64,000 nucleotides of DNA from Oscillospiraceae bacterium (GCA_022508805.1 JAFLUM010000007.1:1-64000); one strand, 5' to 3'. Counted from the stretch's first letter, positions 1 through 10,656 are shown. Numbers and translations: made by a program. Notes: generated by a model not told the origin, from the letters alone.

Positions 1-502
1 TATGCCAGTTGTTGCGGCATCCCGGCTCAAAGGTCACATTGAAGCAGGGAGCCTGAGTCTCGGACACCTGTGCAAGATAGCTTTGCCCCGTGAAAAACTG
101 ACCGAAAGGATTAGCCTCGCCAATGGGGAGGAATATCTCCTGCTGGAATCTCTCTTTGTCGGTTGGGGCAGGTTCGTCCTCTGTCCATACCTCTTTAGCC
201 ATATTGAATACCGACCATGCCATGGGCCATCCGGCATAGAAACCTGCATGGGTGATTATCGCGGCGATCTCCTTTTTGGTGACGCCGTGTTTCTTTGCGG
301 TCTGCAGGTGATATTTCAGCGAGCTGTCTGCCAAACCCCGACCCATAAATACCGAAATCACGATGATACTGCGGGTTTTCAAATCGATGTCGGGATTGTT
401 CCAGTTCTCCCCGAACAGGATATCGTCATTGAAATGCGCAAATTCCGGCGCAAATTTGCCGAGACTGTCTCTTCCTGCCGTTTGAACGATTTTTTTATCC
501 AT
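1..502 (-). CDS. Carboxymuconolactone decarboxylase (CMD) family protein with C-terminal cupin start, partial at window edge
   Basis: Reverse-strand translation from ATG at 502: MDKKIVQTAGRDSLGKFAPEFAHFNDDILFGENWNNPDIDLKTRSIIVISVFMGRG...HLQTAKKHGVTKKEIAAIITHAGFYAGWP...FEPGCRNNWH; RBS-like aggagg just upstream; runs off the window (not in the ORF track). Confidence 0.85.
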   Translation of the reverse strand, partial: MDKKIVQTAGRDSLGKFAPEFAHFNDDILFGENWNNPDIDLKTRSIIVISVFMGRGLADSSLKYHLQTAKKHGVTKKEIAAIITHAGFYAGWPMAWSVFNMAKEVWTEDEPAPTDKERFQQEIFLPIGEANPFGQFFTGQSYLAQVSETQAPCFNVTFEPGCRNNWH

Positions 503-547
503 TTTATTTTCCTCCTGAATAATCATTTGCAATTCTTATTTTTTAAA

Positions 548-1066
548 TTATGTTTTAGTCTTTTGAAAAGTTACCTGAACACTGCCATTTCCAAGTGCCG
601 CTGCAAGACCGTTCGCATCGTCAATGTGACCGAGAGATGTGTAGCTGTATGAGGTGGAAAAGCTCTCATAAAACAGTACAAGGCAATTGTTGCCGTACAG
701 CATAATATCCCCTGCCTTAATTTCGGACGGTATGCTTGCGTTTGTCGGCAGGTCGGTATCAAGATAATAATACTTTTCATTGCCATTCAGCTCGCTCATA
801 TTCAGCGTCAAAGGCAGCATATCCGCCAAAGCGCTTGCCGCAGCGTTATCATACAAAGTTGCGGAAAAGGTTTTATTCTCAATTACGATTTCGATTTTTA
901 ACATATTCGATTCCTCCTCACTAATAGGTGTTTCCTGTTGTTCGCTTGTATTGGGCTGCGAGGACGGTTCTTCTGTGATGTCGCGGTTATTGGTCGGGCT
1001 GTTTCCGCATCCGAACAAGTTCATCAGTAAGCATATCATTACAAGAAAAATAAGAAATTTTTTCAT
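548..1066 (-). CDS. Lipoprotein with cyclophilin-like domain
   Basis: Signal peptide with lipobox (LLMNLFGCG); domain ...IEIVIENKTFSATLYDNAAASALADMLPLTLNMSELNGNEKYYYL...GDIMLYGNNCLVLFYESF...YTSLGHIDD typical of the cyclophilin-like family. Confidence 0.8.
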   Translation of the reverse strand: MKKFLIFLVMICLLMNLFGCGNSPTNNRDITEEPSSQPNTSEQQETPISEEESNMLKIEIVIENKTFSATLYDNAAASALADMLPLTLNMSELNGNEKYYYLDTDLPTNASIPSEIKAGDIMLYGNNCLVLFYESFSTSYSYTSLGHIDDANGLAAALGNGSVQVTFQKTKT

Positions 1067-1303
1067 AAAAGCACCCTTTGCTCATTTATAATTATATTCT
1101 ACCACAGCAAGACGGTAAATAGCAAATACCTCGCCGAATAAAATTCCGTTTTCGGTTAAACTTGCTGTTTATCAAAAAAGCATCAATTTGTCGTTGTCAT
1201 TTTTCAATATTTTCGCCTTCGTTCATAAAAATTCGGTAGAATATAGCGAGAAAATGTGATAGAATATAATCAATCTATATGATGACGGAAAGGGCAAAGT
1301 AAA

Positions 1304-2014
1304 ATGAGCAATATAGAAGAACAAAAAGAACTGATATGTGATATTTGCCATAAAATGTGGCAGCTTGGCTGGGTTGCGGCAAATGACGGTAACGTGAGCG
1401 TAAAACTCAGCGACGGTACGATTCTTGCAACACCTACGGGTATGAGCAAGTCTTTTATCACCCCCGAAAAGCTTATCCGTATTGACCGTGAGGGCAATGT
1501 ACTTGAGGCGGCAGAGGGATTGCGTCCGTCAAGTGAAATAAAAATGCATCTGCGCTGCTACGATAAGCGTGACGACGTAATGAGCGTTATTCATGCACAT
1601 CCGCCGGGAGCAACAGGCTTTGCCGTGGCTCACAAGGCGATGGATATGTACAATATGATCGAGGATGTTGCCGTTATGGGAGCGGTTCCGCTCACGCCTT
1701 ACGGAACGCCTTCAACAACAGAAGTACCCGATGCTATTGAGCCGTATCTTGAAGAGCACGACGTTATGCTTCTTGAAAATCACGGTGCGCTCGCTGTTGG
1801 CAGTGACGTTGTGACTGCATTTTACAGAATGGAGAGCCTTGAGCTTTGGGCAAAAATCACCATCAACGCAGTTATCCTCGGCGGAAGCTACGATATAAGC
1901 AGAGAAAACATCCAAAAGCTTATAGACCTCAGGGGCTATTATCGGGTTACGGGCAAACACCCGGGATATAAGACATTTAACCCAGACGATAATCTTCTTC
2001 ACAAAAAAGATTAA
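1304..2014 (+). CDS. fucA: Class II aldolase/adducin family protein, probable L-fuculose-phosphate aldolase
   Basis: Motifs AANDGNVSVKL, TPTGMSK, HAHPPGATGFA, LLENHGAL; followed by fucU, kinase and isomerase. Confidence 0.85.
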   Translation: MSNIEEQKELICDICHKMWQLGWVAANDGNVSVKLSDGTILATPTGMSKSFITPEKLIRIDREGNVLEAAEGLRPSSEIKMHLRCYDKRDDVMSVIHAHPPGATGFAVAHKAMDMYNMIEDVAVMGAVPLTPYGTPSTTEVPDAIEPYLEEHDVMLLENHGALAVGSDVVTAFYRMESLELWAKITINAVILGGSYDISRENIQKLIDLRGYYRVTGKHPGYKTFNPDDNLLHKKD

Positions 2015-2026
2015 GGAGGCGGCAAA

Positions 2027-2467
2027 ATGTTAAAAGGAATCTCCCCTCTCATTTCACCTGAATTATTAAAGGCTCTTTGCGAAATGGGGCACGGTGATGA
2101 GCTGGTTATTGCAGACGGCAATTTTCCCTCGGAAAGTGTAGGTAAAAATGCCATTGTTGTTCGTGCCGACGGTCACGGCACTGCCGAAATATTAGATGCC
2201 GTATTAAAACTGATTCCGCTTGATACATATACCGAAAAGCCTGTGGCTCTTATGGAAGTGGTTAAGGGTGACAGCTGTCCTACCCCTGAAATCTGGAAAA
2301 CTTATGAAAAGCTGCTGGAGAAATATGAACCCGAGCATCACGGTATAGAAATGACGGAGCGTTTTGCTTTTTATGAGAGAGCCAAAAATGCTTATCTCAT
2401 TATCGCAACGGGTGAAACTGCAATTTATGCAAATGTTCTGCTGAAAAAAGGAGTTGTGACACCGTGA
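2027..2467 (+). CDS. fucU: RbsD/FucU family protein, L-fucose mutarotase
   Basis: MLKGISPLISPELLKALCEMGHGDELVIADGNFPS; overlaps the next gene by 4 nt. Confidence 0.9.
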   Translation: MLKGISPLISPELLKALCEMGHGDELVIADGNFPSESVGKNAIVVRADGHGTAEILDAVLKLIPLDTYTEKPVALMEVVKGDSCPTPEIWKTYEKLLEKYEPEHHGIEMTERFAFYERAKNAYLIIATGETAIYANVLLKKGVVTP

Positions 2468-3879
2468 GTACAGTTCTTGCATTCGATTTCGGCGCCTCAA
2501 CAGGCAGAGCAATCAAGGCTGAATATGACGGAAAAGCCCTAAAATACAATGAAATACACAGATTTGAAAATGTACCGACATATGAGGGCAACCGTCTCTG
2601 CTGGGATTTCCCCTATCTTTTGGGTGAGGTAAAAAAGGCGATCGATATGTGCGGTGACGTTGATTCTCTTGCTTTTGATACATGGGGTGTTGACTACGGA
2701 CTCCTCGATGAAAATGACGGGCTTATCGGTCTGCCGACACACTACCGTGACACCCGTACAGACGGTATTCCTCACAGGATATTTGAAAAAATTTCGCCAT
2801 TTGATTTGTATAAATCATCCGGCAATCAGATTATGCCTATCAACACACTTTTTCAGCTTGCCACCGAGGAAAAGAAAAATGCAAAAGCACTTCTTTTTAT
2901 GCCTGACCTCTTCGTTTGGTCGCTTTGCGGTGACAAATCCGCTGAAAAGACGATCGCATCTACCTCGCAAATGTATGATTTTGAAAATGGTGATTGGAAT
3001 ACCCGTATAGCCGAGCTTTCGGGTATGGACTCAAGTATTCTTCAAAGGCTTGTAAACAGTGGAGTAGTTGTAGGTGAATACAAGGGTATCAAGGTTATTA
3101 AAGTAGCAGGTCACGATACACAGTGTGCGGTTGCCGCTATGCCTGCCGACAGTAAGAGCAGTTCGGCATTCCTTTCATGCGGTACGTGGTCCCTTATCGG
3201 CTGCGAATGTGACAATGCTGTTCTTACCGAAAAAAGTATGACTGACGAGCTTTCAAATGAGCTTGGAGCAAACGGCAAAGTAAATTATCTTAAAAACATC
3301 AGCGGTCTTTGGCTGATTCAAGAAATTCGCAGGAATTTCAGGGCAATTGGTAAGGACTATTCATTTAACGATATGGAACAGCTTGCAAGAGCGGAAGAAC
3401 CGTTTATTTCCTTTATTGACCCCGATGCACCTGAATTTGCCGCGGTAGGCTCTATGCCCGAAAAAATTCGTGAGTTTTGCAAAAAAACGAATCAGCCGAT
3501 TCCGACAAGTGACGGCGCTTTGGTGCGCTGTATTTATGAAAGTCTTGCAATGAAATATAAATTTGCCATAAATCAGATTTCTGAGAATACGGGAAAGGTG
3601 TTTGATGTTCTTCACCTTTTAGGCGGCGGCACAAAGGACGGATTTTTGTGTCAAATGACGGCAAACAGCCTCGGTATTCCCGTTATTGCAGGACCGACTG
3701 AGGCAACGGCTCTGGGTAATATTTTATTACAGCTTATTGCGCTGGGTGATATTAAAGATATTGATGAGGGCAGAGCACTTATCAGAAAGCAGGAAAGTGT
3801 TATGGAATACTCCCCTGCCGATATTAGCAGTTGGGAAAAAGCATATAAAAAATATATCACTGTATTAAAGGAGAGGTAA
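2464..3879 (+). CDS. FGGY-family carbohydrate kinase (rhamnulokinase/L-fuculokinase type)
   Basis: [11 protein letters not shown]-terminus, [38 protein letters not shown]; translationally coupled to fucU. Confidence 0.85.
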   Translation: MSTVLAFDFGASTGRAIKAEYDGKALKYNEIHRFENVPTYEGNRLCWDFPYLLGEVKKAIDMCGDVDSLAFDTWGVDYGLLDENDGLIGLPTHYRDTRTDGIPHRIFEKISPFDLYKSSGNQIMPINTLFQLATEEKKNAKALLFMPDLFVWSLCGDKSAEKTIASTSQMYDFENGDWNTRIAELSGMDSSILQRLVNSGVVVGEYKGIKVIKVAGHDTQCAVAAMPADSKSSSAFLSCGTWSLIGCECDNAVLTEKSMTDELSNELGANGKVNYLKNISGLWLIQEIRRNFRAIGKDYSFNDMEQLARAEEPFISFIDPDAPEFAAVGSMPEKIREFCKKTNQPIPTSDGALVRCIYESLAMKYKFAINQISENTGKVFDVLHLLGGGTKDGFLCQMTANSLGIPVIAGPTEATALGNILLQLIALGDIKDIDEGRALIRKQESVMEYSPADISSWEKAYKKYITVLKER

Positions 3880-3884
3880 AAATT

Positions 3885-5669
3885 ATGAACTATCCAAAGA
3901 TTGGTATTCGACCGGCTATCGACGGACGTTGGGGCGGAGTAAGAGAAAGTCTGGAGACACAAACTATGGGTATGGCTCAGGCGGCTAAAGAGCTTATTGA
4001 GTCAACACTTCGTTATCCTGACGGAACACCCGTTCAGTGTATTGTCAGCAATACCACAATAGGCGGCGGTGCTGAGGCTGCAAAGTGTGCCGAACAGTTT
4101 GCAACTGAAAATGTGGTTGCAACTCTTACCGTTACACCCTGTTGGTGCTACGGTTCTGAAACCTTTGATATGGACTCACAGACGATCAAGGCAGTATGGG
4201 GCTTTAACGGCACGGAGCGTCCCGGCGCTGTTTATCTTGCGGCAGTTATGGCGGCGCACGCTCAAAAGGGTATTCCTGCTTTTTCTATCTACGGACACGA
4301 CGTTCAGGATATGACAGACACAACAGTTCCAAAGGATGTGGCTGAAAAGATATTGCGCTTTGCGAAAGCATCCGTTGCAGTAGGCTGGATGAAAAATAAG
4401 GCATACGTTAACCTCGGCGGTGTAGCAATGGGTATTGCAGGCTCATACTGCAATGCGGATATGTTCCAAAAATATTTCGGCATCCGTGCCGAGTGGGTCG
4501 ATATGACTGAAATCGTCCGCAGAATCACTCTTGAAATATATGACCACGATGAATATGACAAGGCGCTCAAGTGGGTTAAAGAAAACTGCAAAGAAGGCTT
4601 TGACTTAAACGAAGGCAAGGAACTGCCTGAAATCATAAGAAAATCAAAGGTTGTCCCTGCCGATAAGGACTGGGAATTTGTCACAAAAATGACTATGGTT
4701 ATGCGTGACATTATCTACGGCAACAAAAAACTTGATGAAATGGGATGGCACGAAGAGGCACTCGGTAAAAATGCTGTTGCAGGCGGCTTCCAAGGACAGC
4801 GCAACTGGACTGACTGGCTGCCTAACGCAGATTTTACCGAAGCTATTATGGCATCAACCTTTGACTGGAACGGCGCAAAAATGCCTACACCCTTTGCAAC
4901 GGAGAACGACACTCTCAACGGCGTTTCAATGATGCTCGGAACACTCGTTTCACATTCGGCACCCTGTTTTCACGATGTACGCACCTATTGGAGTCCCGAT
5001 GCCTGTGAGCGTGTAACGGGTGTTCGTCCCGACGGTCTTGCTAAGTACGGCTTTATTCACCTTATTAATTCAGGCGCTACGGCTCTTGACGGCAGTGGCG
5101 CTGCTAAAAATGAGAACGGCGAGGGCTGTATGAAACCGTTCTGGGAAATGACCGACGAAGATATCAAAGCCTGTCTTGATGCTACGGACTGGTGCAGGGC
5201 AAACTATGAATACTTCCGCGGCGGCGGATATTCAAGCCATTTCCGTTGCCGTGCTCAAATGCCTGTTACAATGCTCAGAGTAAATGTTGTTGACGGCATC
5301 GGTCCTGTTATGCAGATTGCAGAGGGTTACACCGTCCATCTTCCCGATGAAATTCACACTACGATCGACAAGAGAACCGACCCATCTTGGCCGACAACGT
5401 GGTTTGTTCCCCGTCTGACAGGCGAGGGTGCATTCAGCGATGTCTACAGCGTTATGGCTAACTGGGGTGCAAATCACGGTGTTACCGTATACGGTCACGT
5501 GGGTGCTGATTTGATAACCCTTGCATCAATGCTGCGTATTCCTGTTAATATGCATAATGTTCCTAAAGAAATGATTTTCCGTCCGCACGCATGGGCTTCA
5601 TTCGGCACAGAGGATACGCAGTCCGCAGACTTCCGTGCCTGTCAGAATTACGGTCCGCTCTATAAATAA
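3885..5669 (+). CDS. fucI: L-fucose isomerase
   Basis: 594 aa; [51 protein letters not shown]; operon context. Confidence 0.93.
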   Translation: MNYPKIGIRPAIDGRWGGVRESLETQTMGMAQAAKELIESTLRYPDGTPVQCIVSNTTIGGGAEAAKCAEQFATENVVATLTVTPCWCYGSETFDMDSQTIKAVWGFNGTERPGAVYLAAVMAAHAQKGIPAFSIYGHDVQDMTDTTVPKDVAEKILRFAKASVAVGWMKNKAYVNLGGVAMGIAGSYCNADMFQKYFGIRAEWVDMTEIVRRITLEIYDHDEYDKALKWVKENCKEGFDLNEGKELPEIIRKSKVVPADKDWEFVTKMTMVMRDIIYGNKKLDEMGWHEEALGKNAVAGGFQGQRNWTDWLPNADFTEAIMASTFDWNGAKMPTPFATENDTLNGVSMMLGTLVSHSAPCFHDVRTYWSPDACERVTGVRPDGLAKYGFIHLINSGATALDGSGAAKNENGEGCMKPFWEMTDEDIKACLDATDWCRANYEYFRGGGYSSHFRCRAQMPVTMLRVNVVDGIGPVMQIAEGYTVHLPDEIHTTIDKRTDPSWPTTWFVPRLTGEGAFSDVYSVMANWGANHGVTVYGHVGADLITLASMLRIPVNMHNVPKEMIFRPHAWASFGTEDTQSADFRACQNYGPLYK

Positions 5670-5690
5670 AAGGCATACAAAACAAATAAA

Positions 5691-5730
5691 AATCCGGAGA
5701 GGGTTTAGTCCTTCTCTCCGGATTTTTTTG
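5691..5730. terminator. Rho-independent terminator downstream of fucI
   Basis: Inverted repeat AATCCGGAGA...TCTCCGGATT followed by T-run. Confidence 0.8.
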
Positions 5731-5733
5731 TTA

Positions 5734-6261
5734 CTATACCGTTGCTCTTTCCTGAGCATTCGGTGATATAATTTGCTGAAAATAGGCAAAGCTGTCATTA
5801 TATATTGATAATACAAAGGATACTACCATAAAAAATATTTCAACAACGATAGCCTTTGTTATATAGTTCCAGTTTTCAAAGGGCAACCATACAAACACAG
5901 TTGAAATAAGTACAATAGCAAATGGGCATATTTTCAAAAACGGAAGAAATTTTCCGCCCTTCATTTTATGATTATCGTAATACCAACCTCTGAAAATTCC
6001 AAGCGGTATGCCTATAATATTTGCAACTATAAGCATTATCCACAGGTCCAGCGGTTTCAGTCCGATACTTTCACCTACAAGAAAGTTTGCCGCATCAAGC
6101 CCTATATTACCGGCAAGTGTTGTGGTCCAGTGCACACCGAATCCGGCAAGTCCGAGAGAAACAACTTCTTTGTACGGAACATAGTTGCCTTTAGCAGGGC
6201 TATTTCGGTACCTTTTTACAGTTGTGATAGTATTACCTATCTTTTGTTTTGCATTAGGCAT
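5734..6261 (-). pseudogene. Truncated GPH/MFS sugar transporter (N-terminal portion only, 175 aa)
   Basis: YVPYKEVVSLGLAGFGVHWTTTLAGNIGLDAANFLVGESIGLKPLDLWIMLIVANIIGIPLGIFRGWYYDNHKMKGGKFLPFLKI is the start of a GPH-like permease; ORF ends abruptly beside the fucI terminator. Confidence 0.65.
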
Positions 6262-6363
6262 AAATAATTCCCCTTACTTTCATGATATAACATAGAATTA
6301 TACATAAGAAAAGCAGTAAATAAATAATAAACATTTAAATTTTAACAGTGAAATATATAAACT

Positions 6364-6397
6364 AAAAATCCTGCCGACAAATACCGACAGGATTTTA
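6364..6397. terminator. Terminator-like hairpin
   Basis: AAATCCTG ccgacaaataccga CAGGATTTT inverted repeat. Confidence 0.5.
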
Positions 6398-6528
6398 TCT
6401 TTGGCAAAGAACCATAATTTTGATACAAATGAACCGCCTTTTCCGTAAGGGGGTTCAAAACGGTCAAGGGGGTTCACTTTTCCCTCGCATGGGGTTCAAA
6501 ACAGAAACAGAGTTCCAAGTTCACCAAA

Positions 6529-7266
6529 TTACCAATCTTTGAGGACATCCTTTTTCGAGGCGCGGTCTCTTATCCTTATGTCAATGGCATCGGCATTGAA
6601 TCGAGAAATGTAATAAAACTGTCCGCTTTTTAAGTGCGGAGTACCATAATTAGACAACGCTATCGCTAATCCCAAACGCTGTGCTTCACCAAATAATGGT
6701 TTCATTCCAATTGTTTGAAAACTATACCCATGATCATAGTCCGTAAAGCCAGTGTTGGTTAAGCAACCATAAGGCTGTAATCCACGAGTGAAGAGCGGAT
6801 CGAGAATCTCTGTATGCGAATTTAAAACAATATTTTTGAAGTTATCAGCCTCTTGAAGCGTTCTTTTATCAAATACAGTTGCAATAACAACTTGATTATC
6901 CCTGTTTTTTTGCACAATACTTTTTGAGTATTCTTCTGACACAATCACGGTGTATGTAGTGGAATACCATTCATAGACCGTATGATATGGTTCGACTTTT
7001 TCGGGCAACGGAGTTGTAATCGTTGTATTTTTGACATAAGAAATCCCTTTAGGTAGTTTTGACAACAACCGTTCAGCTTCTGTGCATTTTTCACTTGAAT
7101 CGACGTATGAATCAACACACGTCCAACGATACGAAAAAAAGATTTTTTTTGCAGTATATTTCTTTGTCCATGAAATTGGCGATAATACTACCATCTCAAA
7201 TGCAGATGCATTGTTAATGTGGCAGTTTAAGTTTACTTGTTCGAGTAGTTGTTCATAAGAAATCAT
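6529..7266 (-). CDS. Hypothetical protein (245 aa)
   Basis: Single intact ORF; no family recognised. Confidence 0.6.
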   Translation of the reverse strand: MISYEQLLEQVNLNCHINNASAFEMVVLSPISWTKKYTAKKIFFSYRWTCVDSYVDSSEKCTEAERLLSKLPKGISYVKNTTITTPLPEKVEPYHTVYEWYSTTYTVIVSEEYSKSIVQKNRDNQVVIATVFDKRTLQEADNFKNIVLNSHTEILDPLFTRGLQPYGCLTNTGFTDYDHGYSFQTIGMKPLFGEAQRLGLAIALSNYGTPHLKSGQFYYISRFNADAIDIRIRDRASKKDVLKDW

Positions 7267-7390
7267 TTCAAAATTCCTCTATGTATTTGTACAATTTCAG
7301 TTTTTACTGAAAATTTGTTTTTTATTATAACATGTAAAATGTAAAATTTCAATATATATGCACACTATTCCTTGTTCGCATAGCCTGTCA

Positions 7391-7484
7391 TTTAACGATT
7401 ATCATATAAAATCAACGATTACCCATAAGTTCAACGATCGCCCCCATAAATTCAACGGTTACTGTTCTTTCAACGATTACCCGC
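7391..7484. repeat. Iteron-like direct repeats (about 5 degenerate copies of TCAACGATTACCC at 18-21 bp spacing)
   Basis: tttaacgattatc / tcaacgattaccc / tcaacgatcgccc / tcaacggttactg / tcaacgattaccc. Confidence 0.7.
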
Positions 7485-7611
7485 TTGTAAACTGCCGGAA
7501 ATGAGGCTGAAAACAGATGCGTTTTGTACTAACTTCGGTAAGTCGGGCATAAGCGCACAACACCCAATACTGCAAAAAGCCTTGTTTTCAAGCCTTTTCA
7601 GGCAAAAAAGT

Positions 7612-7656
7612 AAGAATCCTAACTTCGATACGCATTGTATCAAAATTAGGGTTCTT
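7612..7656. repeat. Long imperfect inverted repeat / hairpin
   Basis: AAGAATCCTAACTTCGATAC gcatt GTATCAAAATTAGGGTTCTT, 20-nt arms with few mismatches. Confidence 0.65.
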
Positions 7657-7941
7657 ATTTGGCGGGGTCAGAAGGGCCTGAATCCTCAGATTATAAGTGC
7701 GCACCTTTGAGGAAGAAATCGGATTATCTCAATAAGTGTTTCAATATCGGATCACTTCACTACCAAGAGGAAATCACTTGATAACTTGGAGTATTTTTGC
7801 TATAATTATATGAAAATATTATCCACTGAGGTAGAAGCTGCCGAGTTTGACCGTTTGATATCTCTGTGAGATTAAGGAATTTATCCTTGGGACATATAGT
7901 AATTTTGCTGTGCGTCTCTTTGGTCATCAAAAGGATAAACT

Positions 7942-8091
7942 ATGTTTTCGATAAGATTGGCAGATCATATTTTCAATATTGACAACAAGTATGCTTATGT
8001 TCAGAAAATGTACAAAGCGTATACAAGCAATGAAGCTTTGGAAGCATTAATTTCTGTAACGGAAACAGCACATTTAAAGATGAAACGATGA
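7942..8091 (+). pseudogene. Short ORF (49 aa) resembling the N-terminus of an HPr-kinase-like protein, overlapping the ABC transporter start
   Basis: MFSIRLADHIFNIDNKYAYVQKMYKAYTSNEALEALISVTETAHLKMKR; stop overlaps ATG of the next gene (ATGA); too short to be a kinase. Confidence 0.35.
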
Positions 8092-9788
8092 AGAAGATAA
8101 AAAAGAACCTCCCTGCCATTTTTTGGATCAGCCGCGTGGTGGGAAAATCAAAACTGAATATCGGTATCCTGCTGATCATCCGATCGGTTGGCAGTCTCTG
8201 CGGCGTATTCTATGCGTTCCTTTTGCGAGGGATCGTTAATGCGGCTGTGGACGGACAAAAAGACGCTTTTTTTACGGCTGTTTTCTATTTTACGGGACTG
8301 GTCGTATTTCAGATGATCCTATCGGCAATCGGACGGTTTTTGGGTGCATATACGCAAAGCACCGTGAACAATCAATTTAAAAAACGGTTGTTTTCAGCGC
8401 TGATGACAAGGGATTACGCCTCGGTAACGCAGGTTCATTCCGGCGAATGGATGAACCGCCTGACCTCGGATACATCGATCGTTGCAAGCAACGCGACGTC
8501 GCTTCTTCCCGGTATTATATCCACGGTAGTGAGAATAATCGGTGCGGTGATCGCCGTTCTCTGGCTGGAGCCAAGACTTTTGTATCTTCTCATTCCGGGC
8601 GGTCTGATCCTGGCGTTTTTTGCGACCGTATTCCGCAAGGTCTTGAAAAATATGCACAAGAGGATTCTTGAAGCATATGGGCGACTGCGGGTATTTTTAG
8701 CGGAACAGCTGGGGAGCCTGATGATCGTGCGGACCTTTGCGCAGGAGCAGCAGACCGCGGACAAAGCCGCAGACCTGATGGCGGAGCATAAAGCCGCCAT
8801 AATGAAACACAGCAATTTTTCAAACATATGCAGTATCGGATTTGGAATAGCCATGAACGGCTTTTTTGTGCTGGGGACGGTATATTGCGGTTACGGCATA
8901 CTGACCAAAAGTATCAGCTACGGTGATATGACGGCTGTTTTACAGCTCGCTTCACAGCTCCTGTCTCCTTTAACCGGCATCACCGGATTTTTACCCGCTT
9001 ATTATGCTATGCTCGCCAGCTCGGAACGCCTGATGGAAGCGGAAGGATTTGGCGAGGAGAATGAGGATAAAATTCCTGAAAAAGACCTGAAAACATTCTA
9101 TACGGAACGCTTTCAAGGCTTGAAATTTAAAAACGCAGACTTTACATATCGACCGCCGGTGCAGACAGACGGCGACACGACCCCCATGCCGACGGTGCTG
9201 TCAAGCTTTGATCTGGAAATAAAAAAAGGCGAATACGTGGCGTTTACAGGTCGGTCCGGGTGCGGAAAAAGCACTGTGTTAAAGCTTATGCTGTGTCTGT
9301 ATCCTCTTGATGCGGGCGAGCGCTGTTTAGAGACCGCTGACGGAAGTGTACCTTTGACCTCCGCATGGCGCGGGCTGTTTGCCTATGTTCCGCAGGGAAA
9401 TCAGCTTCTTTCGGGAAGCATTCGGGAAATCATTGCGTTTGGGGATAAAGAGCGGATGCTGCAGGAAGAAAAGCTGCACCGCGCGCTTGATATCGCCTGT
9501 GCCGAGGAATTCGTGTCAAAGCTTGAGGACGGACTGGATACACAGCTCGGCGAGCGGGGCGCAGGTCTTTCGGAAGGGCAGATGCAGCGCATCGCCATTG
9601 CAAGGGCGGTATTCTCCGATCATCCCATCTTATTACTTGACGAAGCCACCGGCTCCCTTGACGAAGCAACAGAGCGCAGATTGCTTGATAATCTGAGAAC
9701 GATGACCGATAAAACCGTGGTCATTGTCACGCACAGACCTGCCGTGCTGAAAATATGTGACAAGCAGATCGATTTCGGAAAGGGATAA
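8088..9788 (+). CDS. ABC transporter, fused permease and ATP-binding domains
   Basis: Walker A GRSGCGKST, signature LSEGQMQR, Walker B ILLLDEATGSLD; N-terminal TM segments. Confidence 0.92.
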   Translation: MKKIKKNLPAIFWISRVVGKSKLNIGILLIIRSVGSLCGVFYAFLLRGIVNAAVDGQKDAFFTAVFYFTGLVVFQMILSAIGRFLGAYTQSTVNNQFKKRLFSALMTRDYASVTQVHSGEWMNRLTSDTSIVASNATSLLPGIISTVVRIIGAVIAVLWLEPRLLYLLIPGGLILAFFATVFRKVLKNMHKRILEAYGRLRVFLAEQLGSLMIVRTFAQEQQTADKAADLMAEHKAAIMKHSNFSNICSIGFGIAMNGFFVLGTVYCGYGILTKSISYGDMTAVLQLASQLLSPLTGITGFLPAYYAMLASSERLMEAEGFGEENEDKIPEKDLKTFYTERFQGLKFKNADFTYRPPVQTDGDTTPMPTVLSSFDLEIKKGEYVAFTGRSGCGKSTVLKLMLCLYPLDAGERCLETADGSVPLTSAWRGLFAYVPQGNQLLSGSIREIIAFGDKERMLQEEKLHRALDIACAEEFVSKLEDGLDTQLGERGAGLSEGQMQRIAIARAVFSDHPILLLDEATGSLDEATERRLLDNLRTMTDKTVVIVTHRPAVLKICDKQIDFGKG

Positions 9789-9829
9789 CGCAAGTAATGA
9801 AAATAATTATTCCTGCGTCGTAAAAATCC

Positions 9830-10210
9830 GTGCAGATACTCGGGAAACAAAAAAGACGGGAGGGCGTTACCTACCGTCTGTTCAAATATGCAGTACAGGT
9901 CCCCGCGAAGGAATGGCTGCTGCTTTACGACCCATTAACGCCGGAGCTGCTCCTGCTCTCGCCCGAGGAATCGAACGAGCTTATCGCCAAGTGGTTCTCG
10001 GTACGACGGAAGCAGGATGACATGAAAATCCCCGACCGACTCCGCGCCACAGACGCTTTCGGAGCGCGTAGAAACAGTGAAGATAAGAACGCCAAAGAGT
10101 CGTGTAACACGAGCCGAAAGCGCCGAAAATCACCGGGGATGCCACGGAAAAAGGTCAAAATCAGCCACCAGCTTTTGATGCCGAACCTTTTGGAATCTAA
10201 AGCAATTTAA
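9830..10210 (+). pseudogene. Fragment resembling the N-terminus of a radical SAM peptide-maturase-type protein, followed by unrelated basic sequence
   Basis: YRLFKYAVQVPAKEWLLLYDPLTPELLLLSPEESNELIAKWF resembles the leading segment of such maturases; no CxxxCxxC present. Confidence 0.3.
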
Positions 10211-10551
10211 ACCTTAAACAGCCCGTCTGTCAGAATAGAAATCCCAATAGCAATACAAATGAATGTCATAAGGTCATCCGGTCTGATCAGGACGATCGAC
10301 CCCAAAACAAGCAGCATTATGCCGAATTCCAGGTCAAACTGAAAGGCCGATCGGAACAAATCTCTTGAAAAATATCCGACGAGTTTTACAATACCGAATA
10401 CGATCATTGCGATTCCCATGGATACACCGATCATTGATATGGAAATATCCGGCAGTGCAATGAACAAAACGCCGATGATACAAAGAAATACCGACATCAT
10501 GATGTATCCGATTTTTGCAATTCGTATGGGTGCTACAGAACGCATTTTCAT
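10207..10551 (-). CDS. DUF308/HdeD-like small membrane protein
   Basis: 114 aa with four hydrophobic helices; GIAMIVFGIVKLVGYFSRD, FGIMLLVLGSIVLIRPDDLM. Confidence 0.65.
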   Translation of the reverse strand: MKMRSVAPIRIAKIGYIMMSVFLCIIGVLFIALPDISISMIGVSMGIAMIVFGIVKLVGYFSRDLFRSAFQFDLEFGIMLLVLGSIVLIRPDDLMTFICIAIGISILTDGLFKV

Positions 10552-10621
10552 AATCCTAACCTCCTCGTTTATTTTCTATTATCATAGTACCGACTTTTTA
10601 TTATGAATACAGACATTAAAA

Positions 10622-10656
10622 CTCCCTGTGTCTGAAAATCAGGCACGGGGCTTTTT
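10622..10656. terminator. Rho-independent terminator
   Basis: CCCTGTGTCTGA aaa TCAGGCACGGGG followed by T-run. Confidence 0.7.

Noticed and set aside
2-652. 216-aa + strand ORF in the track
   Set aside because: Antisense to the CMD/cupin protein, which gives a coherent family sequence on the minus strand.
2464-5669. Idea that the fuc genes form a rhamnose operon
   Set aside because: FucU mutarotase and a 594-aa L-fucose isomerase specify fucose; the kinase alone is ambiguous between rhamnulokinase and fuculokinase.
7501-7710. 69-aa ORF (…IWRGQKGLNPQIISAHL)
   Set aside because: Runs through a hairpin repeat and a stretch resembling a degenerate tRNA 3' end; no RBS or recognisable protein family. 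A tRNA/att remnant is possible but no cloverleaf could be drawn.
8435-8854. 139-aa minus-strand ORF
   Set aside because: Antisense to the ABC transporter permease domain.
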